Source of the DNA: Akkermansia muciniphila
Lineage (GTDB): Bacteria > Verrucomicrobiota > Verrucomicrobiia > Opitutales > Opitutaceae
DNA length: 64,000 bases
Assembly: GCA_945888375.1 (NCBI GenBank)
Contig: CAMCZZ010000020.1
Coordinates: 1 to 64,000 of the forward strand
Reading direction: 5' to 3'
Part shown: in pieces, positions 36,487 through 45,090 of the stretch
Layout of the letters: each line of letters begins with the position of its first letter
How positions within the stretch are numbered: position 1 is the first letter of the stretch
Translations under genes and position numbers: made by a program
The notes under the pieces: generated by a model
Told to the model about the DNA's origin: nothing
Database searches by the model: none
The model's input: the letters and a program-made list of their open reading frames with translations, nothing else

Positions 36487-38241
36487 ATGAATCCCTCCCT
36501 CCGCGCTCTCGCGGCCTTCACTGCGCCCGCCGCCGCCCTGCTCGCCCCCGCCCTCGTCGCCGCCCCCATTCCCGCAGAGTCCCGCCTCGCCGCCGCCACC
36601 GTATACCCCGACCGCGCCGTCGTTACCCGCACCGCCTCCGGCCTCGCCGTCCCCGCCGGCACCGCCGAGTTCATCTTCGCCGGCCTACCCGCCTCTCTGC
36701 TCGACGAGTCCGTCCAAGTCTCCGCCCGCGGCAATGTGGCCGCGTCCCTGCTCGACGTCGCCACCCGCACCGTGTTCGTCACCGCCGAGCCCGACGCGCG
36801 CCTCAAATCCCTTGAAGACCAGGTCCTCGTCCTGCGCCGCGACGAACGCGGCCTAAACGACCAGGGCGCCGTCCTCGAATCCCAGCGCACGCTGCTGGCC
36901 AACATCGAAAAAACCTCCAGCGCCCCCGTCGCGGCTGCCGTCGGCTCCACCCCACCCGCCCGCCCCACCCTTGAGGACTACGCCCAGCTCCTCGTGTTCT
37001 CCGCCGAGCAACGCGCACGCCTCGACGCCGCGTCCCAAAAACTCGACGTCGAACGCGCCGCCCTCATTGAGAAAATCGCCGCCGCCGAAGCCCAACTCAA
37101 CGACCTCCGCGGTCGCCAGCCCGCCCGACGCGCCACCAAGACGGTCACTGTGCGCCTCGCCGCCGCCTCCGCCGGCAAACTTGAGCTCTCCCTCGTCTAC
37201 GCCCTGCCCGGCGCCTCCTGGGCGCCCGCCTACGACGCCCGCCTGAGCAGCGAAAAACGCCAGGTCCGGCTCGACGCCTTCGGCCTCGTGCGCAACGCCA
37301 CCGGCGAGGACTGGACCGACATCAGCCTCACCCTTTCCACCGCCCGCCCCAGTCTCGGCGGCTCCGCCCCGGAAATCGCCCCTTGGTATGTCGATGTTTC
37401 CCTCCCCGTCGCCCACGGTATACTGCTCGATAGCTTGAGAAACGTGAAACGTAAACGCAGCCTCGCCGGGGCTGAAAGCTCCGTAAGCGCCTCCCCTGAG
37501 GCTGCCATGGCCTACGACGCCGCGCCCGCAGAGCAGGAGGTCGCCGCCACCTTCGCCACCGCCGAGGTCGCCTCGGCCGTCACCAGCGCAAATTTTAAAA
37601 TCACTACGCCCGCCACCCTCGCGAGCGACAACACTCCGCAACGCGTCCCACTCGGCGGCGCCGATCTCACCGCGACCTTGGGTTACCAGGCCACGCCAAA
37701 ACTGCAGGAAACCGCCTTTCTCGCCGCCGCCGTGACAAACTCCGGCGAGCTGCCCTTCCTCGGCGGTGCGCTCAACGTATTCCTCGACGACACCTTCGTC
37801 GCCACCTCCCGCCTCGCCACCACCATGCCGGGCGAGAAATTCACCCTCCAGCTCGGCGCCGACGAGGGCATCGCGCTGAAACGCAAGATCGTCGCCCGTT
37901 TCACCGAGGACACTGGCTTCACCTCTCGCAGCCGCCGCACCACTTACGACATCCTTATTACCGTCACGAACAACAAGCGCAGCGCCGAGCGCATCGTGTT
38001 GACCGACGCACTGCCCGTGGCCCGCGACGAAAAGATTCTGATCAAACTGCTCGCCCCGGCCGAGCGCGATTTCCTCAAGCCCGAGGACTCGGCCTCCGAG
38101 CCACTCCGTGCCGGCCTCGCTCGCGACGCCGAAGGCCGCCTGACCTGGCGCCTCGACCTAAAGCCCGGCGAGAAACGCGAAGTCGCGTTAAAATTCAGCA
38201 TCGAGCACCCTGCCGACCTCCCTGTCACCGGGGTCGAGTAG
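36487..38241 (+). CDS. MuiA-like DUF4139/DUF4140 protein
   Basis: 584 residues. A signal peptide (LAAFTAPAAALLAPALVAAP) is followed by the DUF4140-type start AATVYPDRAVVTRTA, a central coiled coil (about 105-220) and a DUF4139 beta region with YALPGASWAPAYDARL, TGEDWTDISLTLSTARP and KRSAERIVLTDALPVARD. This is the mucoidy-inhibitor MuiA family, exported with unknown biochemical role. It ends near a convergent TPR gene. Codon use is strongly C-ending, as in its neighbours. Confidence 0.82.
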   Translation: MNPSLRALAAFTAPAAALLAPALVAAPIPAESRLAAATVYPDRAVVTRTASGLAVPAGTAEFIFAGLPASLLDESVQVSARGNVAASLLDVATRTVFVTAEPDARLKSLEDQVLVLRRDERGLNDQGAVLESQRTLLANIEKTSSAPVAAAVGSTPPARPTLEDYAQLLVFSAEQRARLDAASQKLDVERAALIEKIAAAEAQLNDLRGRQPARRATKTVTVRLAAASAGKLELSLVYALPGASWAPAYDARLSSEKRQVRLDAFGLVRNATGEDWTDISLTLSTARPSLGGSAPEIAPWYVDVSLPVAHGILLDSLRNVKRKRSLAGAESSVSASPEAAMAYDAAPAEQEVAATFATAEVASAVTSANFKITTPATLASDNTPQRVPLGGADLTATLGYQATPKLQETAFLAAAVTNSGELPFLGGALNVFLDDTFVATSRLATTMPGEKFTLQLGADEGIALKRKIVARFTEDTGFTSRSRRTTYDILITVTNNKRSAERIVLTDALPVARDEKILIKLLAPAERDFLKPEDSASEPLRAGLARDAEGRLTWRLDLKPGEKREVALKFSIEHPADLPVTGVE

Positions 38242-38287
38242 ACCGGGCTCCCGGCACCCGCGCGCCCCGCGACGCCCGAGTCGCCTC

Positions 38288-39544
38288 TCAGCGGTGGACG
38301 TGGAACCCGTCGTAAAGCGGGTTCAGCTCCTTCGCCTCGCGGAGGTATTCGCGAGCCCGCGCCGTCTCGCCGGCGGCTTGGAAAATCAGCGCCGCGTGCA
38401 CCAGCAGGTGCGGGTCGCGCACGCCCGGGGCGAGGGCGTTGCGCATCGCCGCCTGCGCCTCGACCTCCTCGCCGGCCCGGTGCAGCGCCCAGGCCAGCGC
38501 ATCCCAGGCGCCGACGCTGCGACGCAGGGCAAGATCCCGCCGCGCCCACCGCACCGCCTCAGCCGGATCCACCCGCACGTCGGCGTAAAAGCCCGCCAGG
38601 TGGTGGTAATAGTGGGCGTTGCCCGCCTCCGCCTGAGCCAGAAATTCCGCGCCGGCGCGGTCGTGCCAGCCCTCCGCCTCCGCCACCCGCCCCGCGGCCA
38701 CCAGCACGTCGCCCAACGCCTGCCAAAGCTCGGGCCGGCGCAAACGCTCCGCCAACGGTCGATAGACCGCCAGCGCGCCCTCGAAGTCGCCCTTGGCCGC
38801 CAAGACCTCGCCGAGATGATCCTCGGCCGCGAACCACCCCGGCGTCTCGGCCAGCGCCGCCCGAAAGGCCCGCTCGGCCCGGTCGAGCTCGCCGCCAAGA
38901 AACGCCAGGTAACCGCGCTGCACCAGGCACCAAGCCACAGTCTCGGGCGCGCGCGGCGCCTCCTTCTCCGCCGCCGCCCGGGCCGCGTCCATCCTCCGTG
39001 CGGCCTCGCCCGGTTTGCCCCGGATGAACGCCCGCCGCGCCCGGCGTATTTCCGTCCCGCTGGCCCCCGGCTCCAACCGCTCCAACCGCTCCCAGGCCGC
39101 CTCCGCCGCCGGGTAGTCGCCGAGTTCAAAACACGCGTCGCCCAGAATGCGCCACGATTCCGCCCGCTCCGGTTCGGCCGCGGTCAAGGTTTCCCCGTCC
39201 GCCCGCGCCGTCACGAAGTCGTGCGCCGCCGCCGCCGCGAGCGCGCGCAGCACGATGCCGTTGCGATTCTGGCCCGCCGGCACGGCGCGAAGCGATTCGC
39301 GGGCGGCGGCCACCGCCAGCCCGGCGCAGGCGGGGTCGCCCTCCCGTCGCAAGCGCTCCAGATAAAGTCCACCCAGACGATTCCAGGCCACGTGGTCTTC
39401 GGGATCGGAACGAACCCGCTCCTCCAGAAACGAACGCGCCGGATCACCTGACGCCGCCTTCGCGGGCTCCGCCGCCAGCGCGGCGAAATGGCCGGCCAAT
39501 CCCAGACAAACCGCCGCCAACCGTCGTCGCGCGGTGCGTCCCAT
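38288..39544 (-). CDS. Exported TPR-repeat protein
   Basis: About 418 residues from ATG 39542-39544. A Sec signal (RRLAAVCLGLAGHFAALAAEPAKA) is followed by at least six 34-residue TPR-like helices, e.g. ARSFLEERVRSDPEDHVAWNRLGGLYLERL, AESWRILGDACFELGDYPAAEAAWERL and ARRDLALRRSVGAWDALAWALHRAGEEVEAQAAM. TPRs mediate protein binding. It follows the DUF4331 gene on the same strand, starting 9 nt after its stop, so the two form an operon. Confidence 0.8.
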   Translation of the reverse strand: MGRTARRRLAAVCLGLAGHFAALAAEPAKAASGDPARSFLEERVRSDPEDHVAWNRLGGLYLERLRREGDPACAGLAVAAARESLRAVPAGQNRNGIVLRALAAAAAHDFVTARADGETLTAAEPERAESWRILGDACFELGDYPAAEAAWERLERLEPGASGTEIRRARRAFIRGKPGEAARRMDAARAAAEKEAPRAPETVAWCLVQRGYLAFLGGELDRAERAFRAALAETPGWFAAEDHLGEVLAAKGDFEGALAVYRPLAERLRRPELWQALGDVLVAAGRVAEAEGWHDRAGAEFLAQAEAGNAHYYHHLAGFYADVRVDPAEAVRWARRDLALRRSVGAWDALAWALHRAGEEVEAQAAMRNALAPGVRDPHLLVHAALIFQAAGETARAREYLREAKELNPLYDGFHVHR

Positions 39545-39552
39545 CTCCCCGG

Positions 39553-40797
39553 TCAATTGCGCGTGTTGTCGTCGATCACGCCCGGCAGACGCGGCTGCTG
39601 CGACAAAGCGAAAAAGGGAAACACATCGCGCGGCGGCACGTCGCTGGCGTCGACGCTGTCGCCGAAGGGGGTGCCGTTGTTGATGTCGGTGAGGGTGATG
39701 TCCACCGTGTCGTCGATCAAGCGGCGGCCGTTGGGAAAACGCGCCTCGATATTCGTTCCGCCCATCAATCCGGTATTGGCCACCTCGGTGTCCAAGCGGA
39801 TGTAGTCGCCGACAAAGACCGCGTTCTGCGCCAGCTTGGCGATGTATTCGTCGTTCGCCCCCAGCTGAATGAGCGTGGCGACGATCAACTCGGCGAATCT
39901 CGCGTCGGCGTCCTGCGTCGGCGTGCCCGTGTTGAAGGCGTTTTTGTCGACGAAGGGGATGAGGGCCACGTTCACCGCCGGGGTGGCCGCGCGGTCGACC
40001 TGCCGGTAGGGCGGCACGACTTTACCCCGTCCCTTGGAGTTCACCACCAGGCCCGCTCGGTAGGTCAGGACGTTCAGCCCGACCTTGTGGTAGACCTTCG
40101 GATCGGTGGCGGCCGGTTTGGTCTTTTTCACCCGCAGGTAGGAGACGGGCATGCGCAGCGCGATCGACATGGTGTTGTAGCCGGCGAAGCTATCGCGCCC
40201 GCGCTTGAGTTCGTCGCGATTCTCGGCCTCGGCGCGCACCGACGCCGTCCAACGGGCGAAGGCCGGAATGTCAAAAAAGAAGGGATCATCGACCTCGCCC
40301 GCGAAGAACGAGATGTCCGTCGCCGCGTCGGTGGTGACCACCTGGGTGGGGGCCGTGGTGGCGAGGGACGGGTTGGTCGCGGGCGCGTGCAGCACCAACG
40401 TCTTTTTGCGGTTGCGCGGGTCCAACATCTTGATCGTGGCGATCTGCGCCAGGGTGTTCACCTCGCGCGGACTGAAGGTCACGTCGATGTTCAGGTCGGG
40501 CTTGGGATTGCCGTTGTTTTCAATCTGAAAACGATAAAGCACGGCGGTGTCGAAAATGCCCTGGTTGACCGCCTCGCCCGGCACGATGAAGCCGCGCACC
40601 GTCATCGAGATCACGATGTAGTTGTTATCGTTTGGATCGAGGAAGATGAAGGAGTCGTTCAGGTCCGCCGCCGCGTCGTTGGAGGTGAAGGGAGCGTCCG
40701 CGTGGTCCGCCGCCCTGACCAGGGTCGCGCCGACCGCAAGCGCTTAGACCATGGCCAACAGCGTCGCAACCAGCCCGGGCAGGGATGAAATTTTCAT
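39553..40797 (-). pseudogene. DUF4331 family protein interrupted by in-frame TAA
   Basis: The frame from ATG 40795-40797 reads MKISSLPGLVATLLAMV, then TAA (40744-40746), then in the same frame ALAVGATLVRAADHADAPFT, which completes a signal peptide. The rest matches DUF4331: SNDAAADLNDSFIFLDPNDNNYIV, FYRFQIENNGNPKPDLNIDVTF and repeated RLDTEVANTG-type blocks. Everything after the stop is intact for about 397 codons, so only one codon breaks it. DUF4331 proteins are exported and of unknown function. An internal start at GTG 40614 exists but would remove the signal peptide. Recoding, a recent mutation or a sequencing error are all possible. Confidence 0.82.
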
Positions 40798-40985
40798 GAT
40801 GGCGCAGTCCGGCGCAGTCCGCGCTTTATGACAAGAAACTTGCGGATACCCGGAGTGACTTTGTCGCGTCTTTGACGTATCCGCCTCTCCGGCACGGATG
40901 TTTGAGGTTGCCGCAAACCGGCGGCGAATCCACACCCCCGGAACGCGTGGCAACGCCACCCGCCCTTTTGTTTCCCTTTTCCTCC

Positions 40986-42527
40986 GTGCCTCCGTTTCTC
41001 GCGTCTTTTCGCCGTCTTTTCCTGATCGCCGCGGCGCTCGGCGCCGGGTTGGCCCGGGCTTATACCCCGGCGGTCCTCCCCCCCGTCTACACCGCCGCCG
41101 ACCTCGACCGCATCCAGCAACAGGCCGCCGACCTGGCGATGGAACGTTTCCCTCGCTCCGTGATCGCCATCGTGGACCGCGACGGCCGCGTGCTCCTGCT
41201 GCGACGCGCGAACGGCACCGGCTCCATCCTCGCCAACGAACGCGCCATCGCGGTCGCCAAGGCCGGCACCGCCGTCTTTTTGAGTTCGAACGAGCACTCT
41301 TTCACCCCCCGCACCGCCAGTTTCGTAATCCAGGATAATTTCCCGCCCGGCATCCGCAACAAACCGCCCGGTCCGCTGGTGGGCGTCGGCCTCTCCAACC
41401 TGGCCTATTCCGACATCAACTATTTCCGCGCCGTATCCGGCGCCCGTATCCCGCTCACCCGCCTGCGCGCCTCGCCCGGCGGGGTCCCCCTTTATAAGAA
41501 CGGTCGCCTCTTCGCCGGTATCGGCGTGCACGGCGACGGCACCGAGGCGGAGTTCACCGACGACGACGGCTACTACCTGACCCTGGGGCCGGACGAGGAC
41601 GAGGCCGTCGCCCTCGCCGGCCAGATCGGCTACGCTCCCGATCACCGCCTCCACGGCACGGGAATCTTAATCGACGGCATCCGCCTACCCTATGTCAAAA
41701 CCCCGGTCCGCGCCGCCCGCGTCGCCGGCGCCGCCCCGGTCATCCCCGCCGCCGTCCCGCCGCCACCCCTCGTGTGGCCGACCGACACCCTCGGCGGCGT
41801 GATCGGTGAAATCCGCGCGGCCATCGTGGCCGATCCCGTCGCCGGCCTGATCGACGGGCAGGTTCGCCTCTCCGCCGCCGAGGTTCGCGCCATCCTCGCC
41901 GCCGGCGCCGCCCGCGCCCGCCAGACCCGAGCCGGCATTCGCCTGCCCGTCGGCCGCCCCGCCCAGGTGTTCATCAGCGTGGTCAACAACCCCGCCGCCC
42001 CGGGCGTGGCCCCGGTCGTGCTGGGAACCTTCCGCACGCCCGACGCCACGCTCTTTTCGTGGGACGTCTCGGTCCAGAAGGCCCGCACCGTGGTCTACTA
42101 TTCCTCGAACAAGCGCGCCCTCTCCGCCCGCGCCGTGGGTTTCCTTTCGCAGATCCATTTCCCTCCCGGCATCAACCGACGCGGACCCGGCCCCTTGGAG
42201 GAGGAACAGTTCGAGGTGTCCCTACCCCTCTTGGTCAGCCCCGTTTCCGCGACGAACGGCGACCCCGCCTTGCCCAACGGCATCACGATCTTTCCCGGTG
42301 CCTTTCCTCTGTTTCGCAACGGCGTGATGATCGGCGCGGTCGGCGTGTCCGGCGACGGCATCGACCAGGACGACCTCATCGCCGCCTCGGCCGGGGCCGC
42401 CTTTGTGCCGCCCGCCGCCGTGCGTTCGGATGCGTTTGTCGAGGGCGGCGTCCGCCTGCCCTACGCCAAGTTCCCCCGCGACGCCCAGCTCCGCAGCGAG
42501 GTCCGGCCCCTCACCCGCGGCCCCTAA
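40986..42527 (+). CDS. Exported protein with two GlcG/HbpS-like domains
   Basis: About 513 residues from GTG 40986, chosen to give a normal signal peptide (FRRLFLIAAALGAGLARA). Two related modules follow, about residues 35-230 and 255-500. Each contains a strand like SVIAIVDRDGRVLLLRR or QVFISVVNNP, a helix with KARTVVYYSSNK or AVAKAGTAVFLSSNE, and FPPGI-RxPGPL plus GGVPLYKNG or FPLFRNG. This is the GlcG/HbpS (DUF336) fold, which in some members binds haem. It is divergent from the DUF4331-TPR pair and may work with it. Position next to cytochrome genes makes haem handling plausible. Confidence 0.72.
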   Translation: MPPFLASFRRLFLIAAALGAGLARAYTPAVLPPVYTAADLDRIQQQAADLAMERFPRSVIAIVDRDGRVLLLRRANGTGSILANERAIAVAKAGTAVFLSSNEHSFTPRTASFVIQDNFPPGIRNKPPGPLVGVGLSNLAYSDINYFRAVSGARIPLTRLRASPGGVPLYKNGRLFAGIGVHGDGTEAEFTDDDGYYLTLGPDEDEAVALAGQIGYAPDHRLHGTGILIDGIRLPYVKTPVRAARVAGAAPVIPAAVPPPPLVWPTDTLGGVIGEIRAAIVADPVAGLIDGQVRLSAAEVRAILAAGAARARQTRAGIRLPVGRPAQVFISVVNNPAAPGVAPVVLGTFRTPDATLFSWDVSVQKARTVVYYSSNKRALSARAVGFLSQIHFPPGINRRGPGPLEEEQFEVSLPLLVSPVSATNGDPALPNGITIFPGAFPLFRNGVMIGAVGVSGDGIDQDDLIAASAGAAFVPPAAVRSDAFVEGGVRLPYAKFPRDAQLRSEVRPLTRGP

Positions 42528-42546
42528 GCCGGCGGCGCGACAAGCC

Positions 42547-43653
42547 TCAACCAGCGCCGCCGACCAGCCGCGCCAACTCGTCCAGGAGCGTGGCGAAACT
42601 CGCCGGCTCGAAGTCCGGCACCGATTGCGCCGCCGCGAACAAACGCACCAGCACCGGCTCGGCGGCCTTGGCGCGCGCCCGCTCCGGCCACGCCGCCACC
42701 ACCCGGTCCAGCCCGAGCACGAGGCGCTCCGCCCGGTAGGCCTGCTCCAGTCGGGAAACCCCCGCCGCCCGGAAATCCCCGCCCGCCCCGGCCAGACGAC
42801 GCAAGACCGCCTCGCCTTCGCCCGCCGGCCAGTCCGCGTCCGCGCGCCGCGCGACCGCGTCCGCCGCGAGTCCTTCCAGCCGTTCGCCGCCCGCCCGGCC
42901 GACCAGCCAGGCCAGCGCCGCCTCGCGCTCCGCCGCGCCCGCCAGCGTGTCCCGGCCGTCCGAGCGGGCCGCCGACGCCTCGCACCACGCCACCGCCTGA
43001 CCGACCAACCACGCTTTCGCGCCGTCCCAGCCATGCACCTCGCGCCAATGCGCGGGCTCCGCGGCCAGCTGGCCGTCCAATTCAAAGATCAAACGCGGGT
43101 GCCGGCCGGTCTCGACCAGGCGCGGCTCGATCACCTGATGGCAGGCCACGCACGCGTTGGCCCGGGCGTAGGCGGAGCGCAGGTCCCGCATGCCCGCCGC
43201 GACCTTGGCCGCGTGGTCCAGCTCCGGACGGGTGTGCGTTCGCAGCCAGCTCTCCGCACTGTCATGGCAACTCGCGCAACCCACCCCGTCCTCGATGCGG
43301 AGGTCCGCCCCGCGCAGCCCCTCCGGCACGCTCGCGGTCGGGGCATGGCAAACCGTGCAACTCGCGCTGGTTCGCACGTCGGCGATTCCCAGAGCCTCGC
43401 CCATGCGCGCCGAACGCGGCGTCGCCAGGGTGTCGTAGGAACGCGCATGGGGATCTTCGCGGGTGAAGGTCGCCACCGCCCCATGCACCGGCCCGGCGCC
43501 GCCATGACACCCGCTGGTGGCGCAGGAAGCCGTGCCCAAGACCTTGTGCATCAAGAATTCGGCTTGATCGGCCGCGACCTCGGCCCGGGCCGAGCTGAAA
43601 GTCGCCGCATTAAAAAAAAGGCAAAGGCCAAGTATTAGCGGTTTACGGCGCAT
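42547..43653 (-). CDS. Tetrahaem cytochrome c (c554-like)
   Basis: About 368 residues from ATG 43651-43653; a GTG twelve nt upstream is also open. A signal peptide (LILGLCLFFNAATFSSARA) is followed by four haem motifs: CATSGCH (a CX4CH variant), CTVCH, CASCH and CVACH, with spaced distal histidines. The C-terminal half is Ala/Arg-rich helical with no haem. The layout resembles the cytochrome c554/c-prime family, a periplasmic electron carrier. It is divergent from the oxidoreductase gene at 43751, so a shared control region joins it to the electron-transfer operon. Confidence 0.85.
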   Translation of the reverse strand: MRRKPLILGLCLFFNAATFSSARAEVAADQAEFLMHKVLGTASCATSGCHGGAGPVHGAVATFTREDPHARSYDTLATPRSARMGEALGIADVRTSASCTVCHAPTASVPEGLRGADLRIEDGVGCASCHDSAESWLRTHTRPELDHAAKVAAGMRDLRSAYARANACVACHQVIEPRLVETGRHPRLIFELDGQLAAEPAHWREVHGWDGAKAWLVGQAVAWCEASAARSDGRDTLAGAAEREAALAWLVGRAGGERLEGLAADAVARRADADWPAGEGEAVLRRLAGAGGDFRAAGVSRLEQAYRAERLVLGLDRVVAAWPERARAKAAEPVLVRLFAAAQSVPDFEPASFATLLDELARLVGGAG

Positions 43654-43750
43654 AAGGGTTGTCACTTAAAAATCCACGCGCGAATTTGACTTCTAGACAA
43701 ACGCTAAAACAACCGCGCCCCGCTTCTTTATCCCGACCTCCCCCACCAAC

Positions 43751-45043
43751 ATGTCCGCGATCGATCTCTCCCCCACCAGCCTCGCCTTCCTCTTTGGCTG
43801 CATCCTGGTCGGCGGCTTGATGCTGCAGGGCGGCCTGACCCTCTTCCACTCCCTGCGCGGCGCCGTCCACGCCGGCAACGCCCAGGCCCGCGAAATTGAA
43901 CGCCTGGAACTCGAAATCCAAAACGCCCGCCTCCGCCTCCAGACCATCGAGCAGGAACGCGCCGGTTGGAACGGCGTCCGAAAGTTCGTGGTGTCGAAAA
44001 AAGTCCCCGAATGCGCCGACACCTATTCTTTCCACCTCACCCCCCACGACAGCCGCCCCATCCCCGGCTTTAAGCCCGGCCAGTATCTCACCTTCCAACT
44101 CCTCCTGCCCGGCCAGGCCAAGCCCATCGTCCGCTGCTACTCGCTCTCCGACTGCGCCCGCCCCACCCACTACCGCGTCACCATCAAACGCTGCCCGCCG
44201 CCGCCCAAGACCGACCACCCGCCCGGCAAGGGTTCGTCGTTCTTCTGCGACGCGGTCAAGGAGGGCGACATCCTCGACGTGAAGGCCCCCGCCGGGCACT
44301 TTTTCCTCGATCTGCAAAAGGACAAACCCGTCGTCCTGATCTCCGGCGGCGTCGGCATCACCCCGATGATCGCCATGGCCCACGCGTTGATCGAGGCCAA
44401 GTCCGGCCGAGAGGTCTGGTTCTTCTTCGGGTCACGCGGCAGCGAAGACCACATGTTGCGTGCCGAGACGCTCGCGCTCGCCGAGAAATACCCGAACCTG
44501 AAGCTGCAAATCTGCTACTCCCGGCCCGGTAAGAACGACGTCGCCGGCCGCGATTACCAACACGAGGGCCGCGTCACGGTCGAGTTGATGAAGAGCCTTC
44601 TGCCGTCCCAGAATTACGACTTCTTCCTCTGCGGCCCGGGCTCGTTCATGGAGAGCATCACCGACGATCTCCGCACCTGGGGCGTGCCCGACGCCGCCGT
44701 CCACTTCGAGGCCTTCGGCCCCGCCTCGGTCAAGAAGGCCGCCAAGCCCGAGATGAAGGCCACCCTGACCACCATGCCCTTCGCCGGCGGCGCGATGATC
44801 AGTTTCGCCAAGTCCGGCCAGTCCGCCCAGTGGAGCCCCGCGCACGCCACCCTGCTGGACGTGGCCGAGTCTTGCGGCGTGCGCATCGAGGCCGGCTGCC
44901 GGGCCGGCAATTGCGGCGCCTGCCTCGTCGCCATCAAGTCCGGCGAGGTCGAATACATCATCGAACACGGCGCCGACGTCGAAGCCTGTTCCTGCCTCGC
45001 CTGCATCTGCAAACCCAAGGGCGCCCTCGTCCTCGACGCCTAA
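43751..45043 (+). CDS. Membrane-anchored FAD/NAD(P) oxidoreductase with C-terminal 2Fe-2S ferredoxin
   Basis: 430 residues. One TM helix at about 10-30, a short coiled coil (35-65), then an FNR-type flavin domain with RCYSLSD (FAD) and the NAD domain GGVGITPM, FFFGSRG and LCGPGSF. The C-terminus is a plant-type 2Fe-2S ferredoxin with CRAGNCGAC and a fourth Cys in the CLACICKP region. It should move electrons between NAD(P)H, FAD and the 2Fe-2S centre on the cytoplasmic face. First gene of a five-gene co-directional run (43751-51752) that ends next to the giant cytochrome. Confidence 0.88.
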   Translation: MSAIDLSPTSLAFLFGCILVGGLMLQGGLTLFHSLRGAVHAGNAQAREIERLELEIQNARLRLQTIEQERAGWNGVRKFVVSKKVPECADTYSFHLTPHDSRPIPGFKPGQYLTFQLLLPGQAKPIVRCYSLSDCARPTHYRVTIKRCPPPPKTDHPPGKGSSFFCDAVKEGDILDVKAPAGHFFLDLQKDKPVVLISGGVGITPMIAMAHALIEAKSGREVWFFFGSRGSEDHMLRAETLALAEKYPNLKLQICYSRPGKNDVAGRDYQHEGRVTVELMKSLLPSQNYDFFLCGPGSFMESITDDLRTWGVPDAAVHFEAFGPASVKKAAKPEMKATLTTMPFAGGAMISFAKSGQSAQWSPAHATLLDVAESCGVRIEAGCRAGNCGACLVAIKSGEVEYIIEHGADVEACSCLACICKPKGALVLDA

Positions 45044-45052
45044 GCCCCCTCC

Positions 45053-45090
45053 GTCTCCCCGCTCCTCGCTCCCCGCTCTCCGCTCCACGC
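45053..45090 (+). repeat. Five-unit heptamer array directly before the cNMP/ferredoxin gene
   Basis: Units GTCTCCC, CGCTCCT, CGCTCCC, CGCTCTC, CGCTCCA, then CGC directly touching the ATG at 45091. It fills the 47-nt gap after the oxidoreductase stop and leaves no room for a Shine-Dalgarno site. Confidence 0.8.
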
